64,000 bases of DNA. Source: DATAES01 sp963721305 (GTDB taxonomy: Bacteria; Actinomycetota; Acidimicrobiia; Acidimicrobiales; JACDCH01). The position numbers and the translations under genes were made by a program. How positions within the stretch are numbered: position 1 is the first letter of the stretch; the number at the start of each line of letters is the position of its first letter. The notes beneath the pieces are model-generated. The model did no database searches, was not told the DNA's origin, and was given only the letters and a program-made list of their open reading frames with translations. The stretch spans positions 62,001 through 126,000 of the forward strand of contig CAVRIR010000003.1 in NCBI GenBank assembly GCA_963721305.1, given 5' to 3'. Of the stretch, positions 27,465 to 36,214 are shown in pieces.

Positions 27465-28093
27465 ACCCGATCCACAACTATCTCGTTCCCACCGTCGTCG
27501 AGCAGACGAACCGCGGCGAGCGCGCGTACGACCTGTTCTCGCGGCTGCTCAAAGAGCACATCATCTTCATCGGTACACCGATCGACGACACGATCGCGAA
27601 CCTGACGTGCGCGCAGATGATCCATCTCGAGTCGGACAACCCCGATCGCGACATCAACATCTACATCAACAGCCCTGGCGGTGACATCACCGCGCTGTTC
27701 GCGATCTACGACACGATGCAGTACATCAAGCCGGACATCAGCACGATCTGCTTCGGCCAGGCTGCATCTGCTGCCGCCGTGCTGCTCGCCGCCGGCACCA
27801 AGGGCAAGCGGCTCGCGCTGCCACATGCGCGCGTCCTCCTGCATCAGCCCTGGGGTAGCGGCGCCGGTCAGGCGGCCGACATCGAGATCCAGGCGCGCGA
27901 GATCCTGCGCATGCGAGATCTGTTGAACCAGATCCTCGCCCAACACACGGGGCAGTCGGTCGAGAAGATCCACAAGGACACCGACCGCGACTTTGTGATG
28001 GAAGCAGCAGAAGCGAAGGAATACGGTCTCATCGACGAGGTCATCTCGGCCCGAGAGTTGGCGGACAACTCGGGCGCCATCAGGGCGAGTTAG
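27461..28093 (+). CDS. clpP: ATP-dependent Clp protease proteolytic subunit
   Basis: A 210-aa ClpP serine protease. The catalytic triad is visible: Ser103 in FGQAASAAAVLLA, His128 in ARVLLHQPWG, and Asp177 in KDTDRDFVM. The oxyanion region INSPGGDITALFAIYDTMQ is present. It forms the tetradecameric chamber fed by ClpX, encoded 29 bp downstream. The GTG start overlaps the trigger factor TGA. Length and motifs are complete. Actinomycetota often have two clpP copies; only one is here. Confidence 0.96.
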   Translation: MNPIHNYLVPTVVEQTNRGERAYDLFSRLLKEHIIFIGTPIDDTIANLTCAQMIHLESDNPDRDINIYINSPGGDITALFAIYDTMQYIKPDISTICFGQAASAAAVLLAAGTKGKRLALPHARVLLHQPWGSGAGQAADIEIQAREILRMRDLLNQILAQHTGQSVEKIHKDTDRDFVMEAAEAKEYGLIDEVISARELADNSGAIRAS

Positions 28094-28122
28094 GCCTCGC
28101 AGGCAAGGATCGGGGGAACATC

Positions 28123-29397
28123 GTGGCCAAGTTCGGCGACGGAGGCGAGCTGCTCAAGTGCTCCTTCTGCGGGAAATCGCAGAAGCAGGTCAAGAAGTTG
28201 ATCGCCGGTCCCGGGGTCTACATCTGTGACGAGTGCATCGACCTCTGCAACGAGATCATCGAGGAAGAGCTCTCGGATACGACCGAGCTGCGCTTCGACG
28301 AGCTGCCGAAGCCCAAAGAGATCTACGACTTCCTGAACGACTACATCATCGGGCAGGACCACGCGAAGAAGATCCTGTCGGTCGCGGTCTACAACCACTA
28401 CAAGCGCATCCAGTTCGGTGCGGGCAGCGACGTTGATGTCGAGCTGGCGAAGTCGAACATCCTGCTGATCGGTCCGACGGGATGCGGCAAGACGCTGCTG
28501 GCGCAGACGCTGGCGCGCATGCTCAACGTCCCGTTCGCGATCGCGGACGCGACCGCGCTGACCGAAGCGGGCTACGTCGGCGAAGACGTCGAGAACATCC
28601 TGCTCAAGCTGATCCAGGCCGCCGACTACGACGTCAAGAAGGCCGAGACGGGCATCATCTACATCGACGAGATCGACAAGATCGCCCGCAAGTCAGAGAA
28701 CCCGTCGATCACCCGCGATGTATCGGGCGAGGGTGTGCAGCAAGCGCTGCTCAAGATCCTCGAGGGCACGACGGCGTCCGTGCCGCCCCAAGGCGGGCGC
28801 AAGCACCCGCACCAAGAGTTCATCCAGATCGACACCACGAACATCCTGTTCATCTGCGGTGGCGCGTTCGCGGGCATCGAGAAGATCATCGAGAGTCGCA
28901 TCGGCCGCAAGGGCGTTGGCTTCGGCGCCGACATCCGCCGCGCCGACGAGAAGGAAATCGGTGCCATCCTCGAGAAGGTCCTGCCGGAAGACCTGCTGAA
29001 GTTCGGCCTGATCCCCGAGTTCATCGGCCGGCTGCCGGTGATCGGCGCGGTGTCGAACCTCGATCGTGAGGCGCTCATCCGCATCCTCGTCGAGCCGAAG
29101 AACGCGTTGATCAAGCAGTACCGCAAGTTCTTCGAGTTCGAGGACGTCGAGCTCGAGTTCTCCGACGACGCGCTCGACGCGATCGCCGAGCAGGCGTTGC
29201 TGCGCGGTACCGGCGCACGCGGGCTGCGAGCCATCCTCGAGGAGGTCCTGCTCGAGATCATGTACGACCTCCCGAGCCGGTCCGACATCGGACGGTGTCT
29301 GGTCGACGGCAAGGTCGTGCTCGAGAACGTCAACCCGACGCTCGTGCCGCGCGCCGAGACGCCTCGCCAGACCCGACCCCGCCGCGCCGCTTCCTAG
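28123..29397 (+). CDS. clpX: ATP-dependent Clp protease ATP-binding subunit ClpX
   Basis: A 424-aa AAA+ unfoldase. The N-terminal zinc finger CSFCGKSQKQVKKLI...CDECIDLC has its four cysteines. Walker A is GPTGCGKTLLAQ, Walker B IIYIDEIDKIAR, the pore loop AGYVGEDVENIL, and the substrate-contact region RKHPHQEFIQIDTTNILFI is normal. The sensor and C-terminal domains end in RPRRAAS. It unfolds substrates and delivers them to ClpP. The GTG at 28123 follows a purine-rich GATCGGGGGA. A large palindromic element follows 12 nt after the stop. Confidence 0.97.
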   Translation: MAKFGDGGELLKCSFCGKSQKQVKKLIAGPGVYICDECIDLCNEIIEEELSDTTELRFDELPKPKEIYDFLNDYIIGQDHAKKILSVAVYNHYKRIQFGAGSDVDVELAKSNILLIGPTGCGKTLLAQTLARMLNVPFAIADATALTEAGYVGEDVENILLKLIQAADYDVKKAETGIIYIDEIDKIARKSENPSITRDVSGEGVQQALLKILEGTTASVPPQGGRKHPHQEFIQIDTTNILFICGGAFAGIEKIIESRIGRKGVGFGADIRRADEKEIGAILEKVLPEDLLKFGLIPEFIGRLPVIGAVSNLDREALIRILVEPKNALIKQYRKFFEFEDVELEFSDDALDAIAEQALLRGTGARGLRAILEEVLLEIMYDLPSRSDIGRCLVDGKVVLENVNPTLVPRAETPRQTRPRRAAS

Positions 29398-29409
29398 CGA
29401 CTCGCTCTC

Positions 29410-29459
29410 CGTTCTGGCGTCAGATCCGGCGGATATCCGCCGTACGTGACGCCAGAACG
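29410..29459. terminator. nested perfect palindromes downstream of clpX (terminator or repeat element)
   Basis: Outer 13-bp arms CGTTCTGGCGTCA (29410-29422) and TGACGCCAGAACG (29447-29459) are exact reverse complements. The enclosed DNA holds a separate perfect 16-bp palindrome CGGCGGATATCCGCCG (29427-29442). The element lies 12 nt past the clpX stop and ahead of the next gene. No T-run follows, so it is not a classical intrinsic terminator. It may terminate, stabilise mRNA ends, or be a dispersed repeat. Confidence 0.55.
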
Positions 29460-29511
29460 CAGAAAGAGAACGGCCCGACTCGGATCCTTCCCCCGGGGGT
29501 ACGGTCGCGGC

Positions 29512-29856
29512 ATGAAAAGACTGGTTATCGGTGCTCTGCTCGGCGGTGCGGTCGGAGCCGGTGTCGCGACGATGCAGGGCGGCAGCGGCGACCAAGAGAC
29601 CTCGTCGATCATGCCTGCCGTGGCAAGCGGTGCCGCGGCCGGCGCGTTCTTCGGACTGCTGCTCGATCGCCGGGCTCGCCGTGCCGCCAAGGCAGCTGCC
29701 GCGGTGCCCGTCGCGCTCGCGTTCGCCCGCCAGGTCAGTGACGCCGCGATCGAGCTCGCCGAGGACGCGGTCGAAGCCGCCCGCCCGTTCGTCGAGCAGG
29801 CGGCCGAGGTGGTCGGTCCGTTCGTGGACCAGGCCAAAGAGCGCATCGCAGCCTGA
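29512..29856 (+). CDS. small hypothetical protein with glycine-zipper-like membrane segments
   Basis: A 114-aa protein starting MKRLVIGALLGGAVGAGVAT at 29512. Two small-residue-rich segments (about 4-20 and 32-51, the latter ASGAAAGAFFGLLLDRR) resemble glycine-zipper membrane helices. The C-terminal 50 residues form an amphipathic alanine-rich helix (ARQVSDAAIELAEDAVEAAR). Function unknown. The frame is open upstream to 29446 but that would overlap the palindrome. A plausible gene because of its consistent codon pattern and position before folC. Confidence 0.55.
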   Translation: MKRLVIGALLGGAVGAGVATMQGGSGDQETSSIMPAVASGAAAGAFFGLLLDRRARRAAKAAAAVPVALAFARQVSDAAIELAEDAVEAARPFVEQAAEVVGPFVDQAKERIAA

Positions 29857-29882
29857 CGACGTCTCACGAACGTCGGGACGCG

Positions 29883-31172
29883 GTGACGTCCCTCGAAGAA
29901 TCGCTCGCGTGGCTCGATCAGCACATCAACCTCGAGGCGCGCGCGGGCAAGGTCGAGCATCTGTCGCTCGACCGCATGCGTCGCCTGGTCGACGTGCTCG
30001 GCGACCCGCAAACTGGCTACCCCGTCATCCACCTGACCGGTACGAACGGCAAGGGCACTACCGCACGGCTCATCACCTCGCTGCTCGTCGAGGAAGGCTT
30101 GTCGGTCGGCACGTACACGAGTCCGCACCTGCAACGGATCAACGAGCGGATCGCACGGTCTGGCGAGCCGATCACCGACGACGAGTTGGCGGAGGTGCTG
30201 TCCGATCTCGAGCAGCTCGAAGGGTTGGTGGGGGAGAAGTGCTCGTACTTCGAGTTGCTCACGGCCGCGGCGCTGCGATGGTTCGCTGACGTTGCGGTCG
30301 ACGTGGCGGTCGTCGAGGTCGGCCTGCTCGGCAAGTACGACGCGACCAATGTGTGTGACGGGACCGTCGCGGTCGTGACCAACGTGGGGCAGGATCACAC
30401 GGATCTCGTCGGGGACTGGCGGGCGAAGATCGCCACCGAGAAGGCAGGTGTGATCAAGCCCGGGAGCACGTTGGTGCTGGGCGAGACCGACGAGGCCTTG
30501 GTGCCGATCTTCTACCGAGCCGGTGCCGCCGAGGTGTGGGAGCGCGATCGCGAGTTCGCGTGTGAGGCCAACGAGCTCGCGGTCGGCGGCCGGCTGCTCG
30601 CGTTGCGCACACCGTGGCACACGTTGGACGACGTGTTCCTGTCGTTGCACGGCGCGCATCAGGGAGACAACGCCGCCTGCGCGTTGGCCGCGGCGGAAGC
30701 GTTCTTCGCGCAACCGCTCGGCGAAGACGTCGTCGCCCAAGCGTTCGGATCCGTCACGATGCCGGGACGGTTCGAGATCGTCGGCCGCGAGCCGTTGGTC
30801 GTGCTCGACGGTGCCCACAATCCCGAAGGCGCGGCCGCCGCCGCCGAAACGTTGCGCGACGACTTCGTGCACGAAGGTCGCCGCATCGTCGTCGTCGGCA
30901 TGTTGCAGCCGCGCGATCCGATCGCGCTGCTCGAGGCGCTCGAGGTCGACGATTCGACGCTCGTGGTCGCGTGTGAACCCGATTCGCCGCGCGCCATCGC
31001 CGCGTCCGAAGTGGGAGCGGCCGCGTCGTCGCTCGGCGCCGACGTCATCGAGGAGGCCGACGTCGGCCAAGCCGTCGACCGGGCCAAGCGACTCGCCGCG
31101 CCCGAGGACTCGGTCCTGATCACCGGCTCCCTCTACGTCGTCGGTTCGGCTCGTACCCGCCTCGGGATTTAG
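29883..31172 (+). CDS. folC: folylpolyglutamate synthase / dihydrofolate synthase
   Basis: A 429-aa Mur-ligase-fold enzyme. It has the P-loop HLTGTNGKGTTARLI (52-60), YTSPHLQRINERI, VGLLGKYDATNVC, TNVGQDHTDLVGD and in the C-terminal domain VVLDGAHNPEGAAAA, all diagnostic for FolC. It adds glutamate to dihydropteroate and/or tetrahydrofolate. The protein starts at GTG 29883. It lies 26 bp after the small hypothetical gene and before a strong hairpin and ndk. Confidence 0.93.
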   Translation: MTSLEESLAWLDQHINLEARAGKVEHLSLDRMRRLVDVLGDPQTGYPVIHLTGTNGKGTTARLITSLLVEEGLSVGTYTSPHLQRINERIARSGEPITDDELAEVLSDLEQLEGLVGEKCSYFELLTAAALRWFADVAVDVAVVEVGLLGKYDATNVCDGTVAVVTNVGQDHTDLVGDWRAKIATEKAGVIKPGSTLVLGETDEALVPIFYRAGAAEVWERDREFACEANELAVGGRLLALRTPWHTLDDVFLSLHGAHQGDNAACALAAAEAFFAQPLGEDVVAQAFGSVTMPGRFEIVGREPLVVLDGAHNPEGAAAAAETLRDDFVHEGRRIVVVGMLQPRDPIALLEALEVDDSTLVVACEPDSPRAIAASEVGAAASSLGADVIEEADVGQAVDRAKRLAAPEDSVLITGSLYVVGSARTRLGI

Positions 31173-31194
31173 TCTCCCGACCGAATGTTGGATG

Positions 31195-31220
31195 GAAACG
31201 GGCGCTCTGGCGCCCGTTTC
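31195..31220 (+). terminator. stem-loop terminator between folC and ndk
   Basis: An 11-bp perfect stem GAAACGGGCGC / GCGCCCGTTTC with loop TCTG lies 22 nt after the folC stop. The 3' arm ends TTTC, which gives a short weak T-stretch. It could end folC transcription, or act as a partial terminator ahead of ndk. Confidence 0.7.
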
Positions 31221-31249
31221 TCCCCGGAGTTCGGCGGAGGAGCCGCAGC

Positions 31250-31660
31250 ATGAATCGGACGTTTGTGATGGCGAAGCCCGACGCGGTCGAGCGCGGGCTG
31301 ATCGGCGAGATCGTGGGGCGGATCGAGCGCAAGGGACTGCGGATCGTGGCCGCCGACCTGCGACGGGTGGACAAGGAGCTGGCGGAGCGGCACTACGCCG
31401 AACACCAGGGCAAGCCCTTCTACGACGAGCTGGTGACGTTCATCACCCGTTCGCCCGTGTTCGCCATGGTGGTCGAAGGTCCCGCCGACAACACCTTCTC
31501 CCTGATCCGCGGCCTGGTCGGCGCAACGAAGGTGGACGATGCCGTCGCCGGCACCATTCGCGGTGATTTCGCCACCACGACCACGGAGAACCTCGTGCAC
31601 GCCAGCGACGGCCACGAGTCGGCCGACCGCGAGATCGCGCTGTGGTTTCCCGAGCTCTGA
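31250..31660 (+). CDS. ndk: nucleoside diphosphate kinase
   Basis: A 136-aa NDP kinase. The phosphorylated histidine is His117 in TENLVHASDGHESADREI. MNRTFVMAKPDAVERGLIGE opens the protein, and TRSPVFAMVVEG plus SLIRGLVGAT form the nucleotide site. It moves gamma-phosphate from NTPs to NDPs by a ping-pong mechanism. The ATG follows a strong GGAGGAG. The full family length is present. It is followed by a 132-bp gap that presumably holds the promoter of the mre cluster. Confidence 0.95.
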   Translation: MNRTFVMAKPDAVERGLIGEIVGRIERKGLRIVAADLRRVDKELAERHYAEHQGKPFYDELVTFITRSPVFAMVVEGPADNTFSLIRGLVGATKVDDAVAGTIRGDFATTTTENLVHASDGHESADREIALWFPEL

Positions 31661-31792
31661 CTGTTGCGAAACCGTTACACCGTCTAACCTGAAGGCCACG
31701 TAGGGGCCGGAACCATCGCGATCGCTTGGTACAGCAGGGCTCGGCGCCTACTACCGTTCCCACTTCCAGCTGGTAGCGCCGTAGGGACCCGC

Positions 31793-32836
31793 ATGTCCGA
31801 CACTGTCCTCTCTTCCTTCATGGGCCGTGACATGGCCGTAGACCTCGGCACGGCGAACACCGTCGTGTACGTGCGCGGCCGCGGCATCGTGCTCGACGAA
31901 CCGTCCGTCGTCGCGGTCAACGCGCGTGACGGCAGGCTGCTCGCCGTCGGCTCCGAAGCGAAACGGATGATCGGGCGCACGCCCGCGCACATCCAGGCCA
32001 TCCGGCCGTTGAAGGACGGCGTCATCGCGGATTTCGAGATCTGCGAGAAGATGCTGAAGTACTTCATCACCCGGGTGCACCCGCGGCGGCTGTCGCTGCA
32101 CCCGAGGATGGTGATCTGCGTCCCCTCGGGCATCACCGGGGTCGAGCAACGGGCCGTGCAGGAGGCTGCTGAGTTCGCGGGCGCCCGCAAGCCCGCGTAC
32201 ATCATCGAAGAGCCGATGGCTGCGGCGATCGGTGCGGGGCTCCCAGTACAGGAGCCGACCGGCAACATGATCGTCGACATCGGCGGAGGCACCACCGAGG
32301 TCGCAGTCATCTCGCTCGGTGGGATCGTCGCCAGCCAATCGGTGCGGGTCGGCGGTGACGAGCTCGACGACGCGATCGTCAACTTCATCAAGAAGGAGTA
32401 CAGCCTCGCCCTCGGTGACCGCACCGCGGAAGAGGTGAAGATCGCGCTCGGGTCGGCCTGGCCGCTCGTGGAAGAGGTGCACGCCGAGATCCGCGGTCGC
32501 GATCTCGTCACGGGTCTGCCGAAGACCATCGTGGTGTCGACCGAAGAGATCCGCGACGCCATCGAGGAGCCCGTGTCTGCCTTCGTCGACGCGGTGAAGG
32601 TGACGCTCGACAAGACACCACCTGAGCTCGCGGCCGACATCATGGAGACGGGCATCGTCCTCGCCGGCGGCGGCGCGCTCCTGCACGGTCTCGACGCACG
32701 TCTGCAGCACGAAACGGGGATGCCCATGGTCATCGCCTCCGACCCGCTGCACGCTGTCGCCATTGGCTCGGGCCAGTCGCTCGAGGAGTTCGACGCGCTG
32801 AAGGGCGTGCTGTTCTCAGCCAACGGCGAACGTTAA
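31793..32836 (+). CDS. mreB: rod-shape-determining protein MreB
   Basis: A 347-aa bacterial actin. Phosphate 1 motif is RDMAVDLGTANTVVYVRGRG, connect/phosphate 2 MIVDIGGGTTEVAVISLGGI, and the adenosine region ETGIVLAGGGALLHGLDARL. It forms membrane-associated filaments that direct lateral wall synthesis. The ATG is preceded by AGGGA at a good distance. It starts an mreB-mreC-mreD-mrdA-rodA cluster, all on the plus strand and closely spaced, which implies a rod or elongated cell. Confidence 0.96.
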   Translation: MSDTVLSSFMGRDMAVDLGTANTVVYVRGRGIVLDEPSVVAVNARDGRLLAVGSEAKRMIGRTPAHIQAIRPLKDGVIADFEICEKMLKYFITRVHPRRLSLHPRMVICVPSGITGVEQRAVQEAAEFAGARKPAYIIEEPMAAAIGAGLPVQEPTGNMIVDIGGGTTEVAVISLGGIVASQSVRVGGDELDDAIVNFIKKEYSLALGDRTAEEVKIALGSAWPLVEEVHAEIRGRDLVTGLPKTIVVSTEEIRDAIEEPVSAFVDAVKVTLDKTPPELAADIMETGIVLAGGGALLHGLDARLQHETGMPMVIASDPLHAVAIGSGQSLEEFDALKGVLFSANGER

Positions 32837-32851
32837 GTCGCCACGAGAGCC

Positions 32852-33685
32852 GTGGCCCTTTCCCGGCGCACTGGACGATCGCGCTTCACGCTGGTCCTGC
32901 TGGTCCTCACCTCGGTGACGATCCTGACGTTGGACTTCCGCGGGTCGGGCGCGGTCCAAGGACTCCGTGACGGCGCCGCAACCGTCTTCAACCCTGTCCG
33001 CAGTGACGCCGAGCGGGCCTTCAGCCCGGTGGGCGATGCCTGGAACGGCATCTGGCACTACAACGACGTCCAGAAGGAGAACGAGCGCCTGCGGGCCGAG
33101 ATCGACACGCTGCGCGGCCAGCAGGCGCAGCAGCAGGACGCGCAGAAGCAGCTCCAGATGGTCTCTGACCTCGACAAGATCTCGCAGTGGACTTCGCTCG
33201 GCGGCGTCGACGCGCGCATCGTGTCCGGGCCGCTCACGAACTTCGAGCACACGCTCGAGCTCGACAAGGGAACGAGTGACGGCATCGCCGTCGACATGCC
33301 CGTGGTGTCGGGTGCAGGGCTGGTCGGGCGCATCACCGAGGTGGAGAAGAACCGGTCGGTGGTGACGTTGCTCACCGATCCGGACGTCGTCGTCGGCGTG
33401 CGTCTGTTCACGTCGCAGGAGACCGGGCTCATGCACGGGACCGGCGACAACCAGCCGTTGACGATCGACGAAGGCATCGGACCGAAGGTGCAGGTTCCGC
33501 CCAACGAGCTCGTGATCACGAGCGGCGAGGACCGCGCTGCCTATCCGCCGAACATCCCGATTGGCAACGTCACCAACGCGCAGCTGTCGAGCGACCAGCT
33601 GAAGCAAGTCTTGACGGTGCAGCCGCTCGCCGATCTGAACAACCTCACGTTCGTGAAGGTCCTGCTCTGGCAGCCGTCGCCATGA
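32852..33685 (+). CDS. mreC: rod-shape-determining protein MreC
   Basis: A 277-aa MreC. A basic leader and one membrane helix (FTLVLLVLTSVTILTL) are followed by a coiled coil around residues 70-110 (KENERLRAEIDTLRGQQAQ). Two beta domains then include ARIVSGPLTNFEHTLELDKG and DMPVVSGAGLVGRITEVEKN, the usual MreC pattern. It links the cytoplasmic MreB to penicillin-binding proteins. GTG 32852 is the start. The stop overlaps mreD (ATGA). Confidence 0.92.
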   Translation: MALSRRTGRSRFTLVLLVLTSVTILTLDFRGSGAVQGLRDGAATVFNPVRSDAERAFSPVGDAWNGIWHYNDVQKENERLRAEIDTLRGQQAQQQDAQKQLQMVSDLDKISQWTSLGGVDARIVSGPLTNFEHTLELDKGTSDGIAVDMPVVSGAGLVGRITEVEKNRSVVTLLTDPDVVVGVRLFTSQETGLMHGTGDNQPLTIDEGIGPKVQVPPNELVITSGEDRAAYPPNIPIGNVTNAQLSSDQLKQVLTVQPLADLNNLTFVKVLLWQPSP

Positions 33686-34191
33686 GGTTCGCACGGGTGG
33701 CCCTCATCATCTTCGTCCTCGTGACGTTGCAGACGACGCTGATCGCCGACCTGAACGTGCGGGGCACGTGCGCCGACATCGTGATGCTGCTGCCCATCAC
33801 CGTGGGCATCGCCTACGGAAGCGAGGAGGGAGCGATCGCCGGCTTCGCCTCCGGGTTGGTGCTCGACCTTGTGGTACATGGCACACCGGCCGGTTTCTTC
33901 GCTCTGGGTTACACGCTTACTGGTTACATCGTCGGCATGTCGCACGCGACCATCCTCCGCGCGGCATGGTGGATACCAGTGCTCACCGCCATCGGTGGCA
34001 GCGCGGTCGGTGTCCTGACGCTCGGCCTGCTGGCCACCATCGTCGGTCTCGACGGCTACCTCGACACCCATCTGGCCGTGGTCGCCCTCATGGTGGCGGT
34101 CGTCAACGCCGTGCTCGTGCTGCCCATGCTGCGGCTCGTGCGCTGGGCCCTCCCGGCGCCGAGCGGATCCGGACGGCTCGTGGTCTCGTGA
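33682..34191 (+). CDS. mreD: rod-shape-determining protein MreD
   Basis: A 169-aa integral membrane protein with five predicted helices. It begins MRFARVALIIFVLVTLQTTL. The conserved part AYGSEEGAIAGFASGLVLDL followed by GTPAGFFALGYTLTGYIVG is typical for MreD. It is a membrane scaffold of the elongation complex. The ATG overlaps the mreC stop, and mrdA starts 14 bp later. Confidence 0.88.
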   Translation: MRFARVALIIFVLVTLQTTLIADLNVRGTCADIVMLLPITVGIAYGSEEGAIAGFASGLVLDLVVHGTPAGFFALGYTLTGYIVGMSHATILRAAWWIPVLTAIGGSAVGVLTLGLLATIVGLDGYLDTHLAVVALMVAVVNAVLVLPMLRLVRWALPAPSGSGRLVVS

Positions 34192-34204
34192 TGGAACCCT
34201 CAAC

Positions 34205-36214
34205 GTGAACGTCAACCGCAGCCCGAGAGTTCGGCTGGGCATGGTCGGCATCGCCATCGTGTCGCTGTTCGCGGCCCTGTTCGCCCGCCTCTGGTACCTG
34301 CAGGTGATGGCCACGAAGGAGTTCAAGACGGCCGCGGCCGCGTTGCAGACGCGGACCATCCTCGAGGAGGCGCCCCGCGGGCGGATCTTCGATCGCAACG
34401 GTGTCGACCTGGTCGACAACCGCATCTCCGTGATCGTCACCGTGGACGCGAAGAAGCTCGGTGACATCAAGCAGCACAGCGTCGATCAGTACAACGGCAT
34501 CCTTGATCGCCTCGCGACCGAGATCACGCGGTACATCCCCGACCATCCGATCGACCGGAACTTCATCGTGCAGCGGCTCGGCGACCCTCGCTACAGCCCC
34601 TACCTTCCGATCCCCGTCGCAGACGATGTGCCGAAGGATCTCGAGCTCTATCTCGCCGAGCATCACGACCTCTTCCAGGACGTCGTCTCGGTGAAGCAGA
34701 CGACGGTCCGCTCGTACCCGCTCGGACGGACGGCGTCACACGTGCTCGGCTACGTCGGGGCGGTCACCCAGGACGAGCTCAACGCGCACGCGTCGAGCCC
34801 GAAGACGTACTCACTCGGAGACGAGATCGGCAAGACCGGTGTCGAGCAGACGTACGAGGACGACCTGCGAGGTACGCCCGGTCGCACCACGCTCGAGGTC
34901 GATGCCAAGGGCAACACGGTGCGCGAGCTCGCCAACATCGCCCCGGTACCCGGAGACGACCTCTATCTCACGATCGACGCGAACGTGCAGGCGATCACGG
35001 AGCAGTCGTTGAAGGACGAGCTCACCAACGCGCACAACCGGCGCAACAGCGACGGCAGCTACAACGCCGCGCCCGCGGGTGCATCGGTGATCATCGACCC
35101 GAACAGCGGTGGCGTCATCGCCATGGCGTCGTATCCCGATTACGACCCGTCCGAGTTCACGAAGCCCATTCCGACCGCTCGGTGGGCGCAGCTCAACGAC
35201 CCGGCCAACCTGTTCCCGCTCAACAACCGAGCTCTGCAAGGAGAGTATGCGCCGGGCTCGACGTTCAAGCTGGTGACGGCCATCGCCGGTCTACGGACCG
35301 GGGTCATCACCCCTTCGACGACGCTCAACGACACGGGCGTCTTCCACGTGCCCGGGTGCACTGGCGAACAGTGCGTCTTCCGCAACTCAGGTGGGGCCGC
35401 GCACGGCTCCGTGAACTTGAGACGCGCGATCACGGTGTCGAGTGACTTCTACTTCTATTCGCTCGGCTCGAAGTTCTGGACCGACCGCGCCACGTATGGC
35501 GACCCGATCCAAGCGACGGCGCAGGATCTCGGCTTCGGTTCGCTGACGGGCATCCCGTTGCCCGGTGAGCAGTCGGGCTTCGTGTTCACGCCGGACACAC
35601 TGAAGGCGATCCACAACAAGTACCCAGCCGCCTATCCGAACGGCGACTGGTACACCGGCAACAACATCCAGCTCGCGATCGGCCAGAACGTCGTCGCGGT
35701 CACGCCGCTGCAGCTCGCCAACGCCTACGCCACGGTCGCCAACGGCGGCACGCTGTACTCGCCGAACATCGCTCTCAAGGTCGTGAAGCCGAGCGGCGAG
35801 GTCGTCCGCACGATCCAGCCGCGGATCCTTCACCAGGTCCAGCTGCCGCCGGAAGTGCGTGACCCGCTCATGCAAGGGTTCACCGGCGCGGTGAACTCGT
35901 CCGAGGGCACGGCGTACGGAGCGTTCCGTGGCTTCCCGGACTGGACGGTGGCGGGCAAGACCGGTACCGCGCAGGTCCAGGGCAAGACCGACACGGCGCT
36001 GTTCGTCGGGATCGCGCCCGCGCAGCTTCCCGCCTACGTCGGCACCGCGGTTCTCGAGCAGTCCGGCTTCGGCGCCACCGCAGCCGCACCGGTCATCCGC
36101 CGTGTCTTCCAGTCACTTGCCGATCCGAGCCAGGCACCGACGGTCGGACCCGGTGGCGTGCTGTCATCACCTGCGCCCGGAATGGTCGAAAACGCCAACG
36201 GAGCGCCTGACTGA
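34205..36214 (+). CDS. mrdA: penicillin-binding protein 2 (elongation transpeptidase)
   Basis: A 669-aa class B PBP. A membrane anchor (VGIAIVSLFAALFARLWYLQ) is followed by the pedestal start APRGRIFDRNGVDLVDNR. In the transpeptidase domain the SxxK is YAPGSTFKLVTA (serine near residue 351), the SxN-type motif SSDFYFYSLG, and KTGTAQV near residue 580. It cross-links peptidoglycan during elongation in a complex with RodA. GTG 34205 is the start. The last base of its stop is the first of the rodA ATG (TGATG). Confidence 0.94.
   Translation: MNVNRSPRVRLGMVGIAIVSLFAALFARLWYLQVMATKEFKTAAAALQTRTILEEAPRGRIFDRNGVDLVDNRISVIVTVDAKKLGDIKQHSVDQYNGILDRLATEITRYIPDHPIDRNFIVQRLGDPRYSPYLPIPVADDVPKDLELYLAEHHDLFQDVVSVKQTTVRSYPLGRTASHVLGYVGAVTQDELNAHASSPKTYSLGDEIGKTGVEQTYEDDLRGTPGRTTLEVDAKGNTVRELANIAPVPGDDLYLTIDANVQAITEQSLKDELTNAHNRRNSDGSYNAAPAGASVIIDPNSGGVIAMASYPDYDPSEFTKPIPTARWAQLNDPANLFPLNNRALQGEYAPGSTFKLVTAIAGLRTGVITPSTTLNDTGVFHVPGCTGEQCVFRNSGGAAHGSVNLRRAITVSSDFYFYSLGSKFWTDRATYGDPIQATAQDLGFGSLTGIPLPGEQSGFVFTPDTLKAIHNKYPAAYPNGDWYTGNNIQLAIGQNVVAVTPLQLANAYATVANGGTLYSPNIALKVVKPSGEVVRTIQPRILHQVQLPPEVRDPLMQGFTGAVNSSEGTAYGAFRGFPDWTVAGKTGTAQVQGKTDTALFVGIAPAQLPAYVGTAVLEQSGFGATAAAPVIRRVFQSLADPSQAPTVGPGGVLSSPAPGMVENANGAPD

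Noticed and set aside
31661..31792. Promoter boxes ahead of mreB
   Set aside because: Several -10-like hexamers (TAACCT, TACACC) occur but none has a convincing partner at proper spacing, so none was listed.
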